DNA from: Luteimonas terricola
Lineage (GTDB): Bacteria; Pseudomonadota; Gammaproteobacteria; Xanthomonadales; Xanthomonadaceae
DNA: 64,000 nt
Direction of reading: 5' to 3'
Assembly: GCF_004352845.1 (NCBI RefSeq)
Contig: NZ_SJRX01000003.1
Span: 310,001-374,000, forward strand
Under the pieces are notes generated by a model, which worked only from the letters and a program-made list of their open reading frames with translations, made no database searches and was not told the DNA's origin. This document shows positions 61,665 through 64,000 of the stretch, piece after piece (positions within the stretch are counted from its first letter, which is position 1; each line of letters opens with the position of its first letter). The position numbers and the translations under genes were made by a program.

Positions 61665-61898
61665 GTGCCCAATCCCATCCTCGCTCCCCTGCTCCGCTGG
61701 CTTGGCCGGCTGAGCTATCCGAAGCTGTTCCTGGTGGCCGCGGCGCTGTTCGTGGCCAACCTGTTCGTGCCCGACCCGCTGCCCTTCGTCGACGAGCTGC
61801 TGCTGGGCATCGGCGCGATGATGATCGCGCGGCGCAAGCGCAAGCCCGGGCCGCCGCCGGACGAACGGGTGATCGACGGCGAGGCCCATCGCGGCTGA
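61665..61898 (+). CDS. Small membrane protein (DUF6116-like)
   Basis: The 77-residue protein has two hydrophobic segments (YPKLFLVAAALFVANLFVPDPLP and DELLLGIGAMMIARR) and a charged tail (RKRKPGPPPDERVIDGEA). It resembles DUF6116 proteins of Xanthomonadaceae, with no known role. The GTG start at 61665 has GGAG upstream. It lies 5 bases before tatD, which suggests co-transcription. Confidence 0.75.
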   Translation: MPNPILAPLLRWLGRLSYPKLFLVAAALFVANLFVPDPLPFVDELLLGIGAMMIARRKRKPGPPPDERVIDGEAHRG

Positions 61899-61903
61899 GA
61901 GCC

Positions 61904-62686
61904 ATGCTGGTCGATTCGCACTGCCACCTCGATGCCGGCGAGTTCGCGCATGACCGTGCCGAGGTGGTGGCGCGTGCGCGCGCCGCGGGCGTGCATGCGC
62001 AAGTCCTGCCGGCCACCCACGCCGACGAGTGGCCGGCCCTGCGCGAGGCCGCGTCCCCCGATGACGGCCTGTACGCCGCCTACGGCATGCACCCGACCTT
62101 CCTGGAGCACCACCGCGAGGAACACCTGGCGCAGCTGCGCGACTGGATCGCGCGCGAGCGCCCGGTGGCCGTGGGCGAATGCGGGCTGGACTTCTTCGTC
62201 GACGGCCTGGACGCCGACGCCCAGGCGCGGTTCTTCGATACCCAGCTGCGCATCGCGCGCGACGCCGACCTGCCCGTGATCGTCCATGCGCGGCGCGCCG
62301 TGGACCAGGCCACCGCCGCGATCCGCCGCATCGGCGGCCTGCGCGGCGTCGTCCACAGCTTCTCGGGCAGCCGGCAGCAGGCGGAAACGCTGTGGGACCT
62401 GGGCTTCCTGGTCGGCCTCGGCGGGCCGGTGACCTACGAGCGCGCCAATCGCCTGCGCACGCTGGCGGCGACCATGCCGCTGGAATTCCTGCTGCTGGAA
62501 ACCGATGCGCCGGACCAGCCCGATTCGGGCATCCGCGGCCAGCGCAACGAACCGGCAAGGCTGACGGTGGTCTGCGAAACGATCGCCTCGCTGCGCAACA
62601 TGCCTGTCGCCGAGGTCGCCGCGGCCACGACCGCCAACGCGCGCCGCCTGTTCGCCCTGCCCGACCGGGTCGCCACCACCGCTTGA
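61904..62686 (+). CDS. TatD-family metal-dependent hydrolase
   Basis: The 260-residue TIM-barrel hydrolase of the TatD group (DNase/RNase-type). Metal ligands are in LVDSHCHLDAGEF, VGECGLDF, HARRA, and ETDAP. Family members are 3'-5' exonucleases or have other phosphodiesterase roles; which of the E. coli paralogs (TatD, YcfH, YjjV) it matches is not decided. Its length is typical. It starts 5 bases after the DUF6116-like gene. Confidence 0.9.
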   Translation: MLVDSHCHLDAGEFAHDRAEVVARARAAGVHAQVLPATHADEWPALREAASPDDGLYAAYGMHPTFLEHHREEHLAQLRDWIARERPVAVGECGLDFFVDGLDADAQARFFDTQLRIARDADLPVIVHARRAVDQATAAIRRIGGLRGVVHSFSGSRQQAETLWDLGFLVGLGGPVTYERANRLRTLAATMPLEFLLLETDAPDQPDSGIRGQRNEPARLTVVCETIASLRNMPVAEVAAATTANARRLFALPDRVATTA

Positions 62687-62708
62687 ACTGCGTACCGCGC
62701 CTTCGCGA

Positions 62709-63545
62709 TCAGTCGCTGGAACCCGTATCGGCGCCGGCCGGCGAGGCCTCGCGAACGGGCGCACGCGCCAGCAGCATCTCCAGCGTCTTGCCGGCGGCGG
62801 CGAACGCGAAGGCGCCGGTGATATGGGTGGCCGCACCCAGACCACCGCCGCAGTCGAGCTTGAATCCGTCCTCGCCGCCGAGCTGCGGACGCAGGCCACA
62901 GACGCTGCCGTCGGCCTGCGGGTAGCGTACGTTCTCCAGCGAGTACACCGCGGGGACGCCGAAGTAGCGCTTGGCGCCCTTCGGGAAATTGAACTCGCCG
63001 CGCAGCTTCTTTCGCACCAGGGCCAGCATCGCGTCATGCTCGGTCTTCGACAGGTCGCGCACGCGCACCAGCGTCGGATCGACGCGACCACCGGCCGAAC
63101 CCACCGCCACCAGCGGCAGCTTGCGGCGCCGGCACCAGGCGATCATCTCGACCTTGCTGCGGAAGCTGTCGCAGGCATCGACCACCAGGTCGTAGCCGCG
63201 ATCGAGCAGCTCGCCCAGGTTGGACGGCGTGAGGAAGCTGGGCACGGCATGCACCACCATCGCCGGATTGATGGCGCGGCAGCGCTCGGCCATGGCCTCG
63301 ACCTTGGCGCGACCGTAATGGCCGTCGAGCGCCGGCAGCTGGCGGTTGGTGTTGGACACGCAGAGGTCATCGGCATCGATCAGGGTCAGCGTGCCGACCG
63401 CGCTGCGCGCCAGCGCCTCGGCAACCCAGGAGCCCACACCGCCCAGCCCGACCACGGCGACGTGGCAGGCGGCGAAACGCTCCACCGCGCCGCGGCCATA
63501 AAGGCGGTCGATGCCCGCGAAACGTTCGTTCCAAGCCGTGTCCAT
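62709..63545 (-). CDS. tcdA: tRNA threonylcarbamoyladenosine dehydratase TcdA
   Basis: An E1-like enzyme of 278 residues that cyclises t6A37 to ct6A in tRNAs decoding ANN codons. The ATP-binding VVGLGGVGSWVAEALARS is present, along with DADDLCVSNTNRQLPA and the family block RDLSKTEHDAMLALVRKKLR. The N-terminus NERFAGIDRLYGRGAVERF fits TcdA. It is divergent from the truncated gene at the right edge and convergent with tatD. Confidence 0.94.
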   Translation of the reverse strand: MDTAWNERFAGIDRLYGRGAVERFAACHVAVVGLGGVGSWVAEALARSAVGTLTLIDADDLCVSNTNRQLPALDGHYGRAKVEAMAERCRAINPAMVVHAVPSFLTPSNLGELLDRGYDLVVDACDSFRSKVEMIAWCRRRKLPLVAVGSAGGRVDPTLVRVRDLSKTEHDAMLALVRKKLRGEFNFPKGAKRYFGVPAVYSLENVRYPQADGSVCGLRPQLGGEDGFKLDCGGGLGAATHITGAFAFAAAGKTLEMLLARAPVREASPAGADTGSSD

Positions 63546-63607
63546 CCGCCCATTTTAGCGGTCGCGCCGCCTACAATCCCCGCTTTCGCCTCACCGGAAG
63601 CCACAGC

Positions 63608-64000
63608 ATGTCGACGCCGAAGCCGCAAGCCACGCCGATTGATCCGTCCGCACCGCGTCCGCCGCGCAAGCCACCGTCGGCCGCCGGGCGCTACCTGTTC
63701 CTGTTCCTGCTGGGCCTGGTGATCGGCGTGATCACGGTGGTGATGCTGTTGCGCGCCCTGGAAAACCGCAAGGGCTGGCAGGACCATTACCCGACCGCGG
63801 CGATGCAGCTGATGTCGGCCCACACCGCCCAACTGCGCCAGAAGCTCGATGCCAACCGTTGCGCCGCCACCGACGTGCTGCCCCACCTGCAGGCGCTGCG
63901 CACCTTTGGCAACGACCTGGACCCGGCCTTCGCGGACCTGCGCGACAACACCCGCTTCGCCGGCCATACCGGCAGCTTCCGCGCCACGCTCGACAAGGCG
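63608..64000 (+). CDS. Membrane-anchored protein of unknown function, truncated by the window
   Basis: The first 131 residues only. A Pro-rich cytosolic leader is followed by one membrane helix (YLFLFLLGLVIGVITVVMLL) and a helical periplasmic part with a Cys (LDANRCAATDVLPHLQAL). Family not recognised. Divergent from tcdA. Confidence 0.7.
   Translation, partial: MSTPKPQATPIDPSAPRPPRKPPSAAGRYLFLFLLGLVIGVITVVMLLRALENRKGWQDHYPTAAMQLMSAHTAQLRQKLDANRCAATDVLPHLQALRTFGNDLDPAFADLRDNTRFAGHTGSFRATLDKA

Overview
The window is about 64 kb of high-GC DNA (close to 70%). The gene content and order match a gammaproteobacterium of the Xanthomonadaceae/Lysobacteraceae, of the Lysobacter-Luteimonas type. The main pointers are the kdsB-lpxK-msbA-exbD-exbB-comEC-lolD-lolC block, tRNA-Gly and tRNA-Cys beside pgsA-uvrC, the sdhCDAB-MAPEG-sdhE block, an Oar-like TonB receptor and a fused branched-chain E1. 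This assignment rests on recognised families and synteny, not on a database search.

Layout. 1-4416: divergent rsmD (partial) and ftsY, then an overlapping chain ftsY / AsmA-like / mutY / yggX, and a lipoprotein on the other strand. 4571-5407: tRNA-Phe and a hicAB toxin-antitoxin pair with a perfect palindrome at the hicA start. 5478-9112: DUF445 membrane protein, then three minus-strand genes with basic tails (KGG-type small protein, SDR, Ku). 9257-11427: tRNA-Val, a 414-base gene-free stretch with large inverted repeats, and an Hpt / REC-EAL signalling pair.

11543-22750 is the most interesting region. A serine hydrolase, an Oar-like TonB receptor and a transglutaminase-like protein read one way. 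From an AT-rich divergent promoter region, an NlpC/P60 peptidase, an L-Ala-D/L-Glu-type epimerase, an RpiR regulator and an unusual SLC1-type transporter read the other way. I read it as a peptide or muropeptide capture, trimming, epimerisation and uptake locus. 22781-24412 is a glutamate-synthase-like FMN enzyme.

24549-35956 is patchy: two tandem tRNA-Leu(UAA) genes, a decayed stretch, a UDP-glucuronate epimerase, LigD (partner of the distant Ku) end to end with a DNA glycosylase, a small outer-membrane barrel, DUF2058, an AhpD-like protein, an AraC regulator divergent from an orphan exported protein, a mosaic of dead IS3 and IS30 pieces, a nucleotide-sugar dehydrogenase, and tRNA-Cys and tRNA-Gly.

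36028-49927 is envelope and repair housekeeping: pgsA, uvrC, an NHLRC2-like protein, kdsB, lpxK, msbA, exbD, exbB, comEC, lolD, lolC. 49952-55639 gathers succinate dehydrogenase with its assembly factors (sdhE, an SDHAF4-type gene, a YgfX-like gene) and the Fe-S factor ygfZ. 55801-64000: OmpA-type lipoprotein, fused E1 of the branched-chain oxoacid dehydrogenase, GNAT, glutaryl-CoA dehydrogenase, glycine-zipper protein, DUF6116-like protein, tatD, tcdA and a truncated membrane protein. A GC-rich repeat family recurs at 35.6, 41.4, 45.4 and 47.9 kb and supplies the C-termini of LpxK and ComEC.
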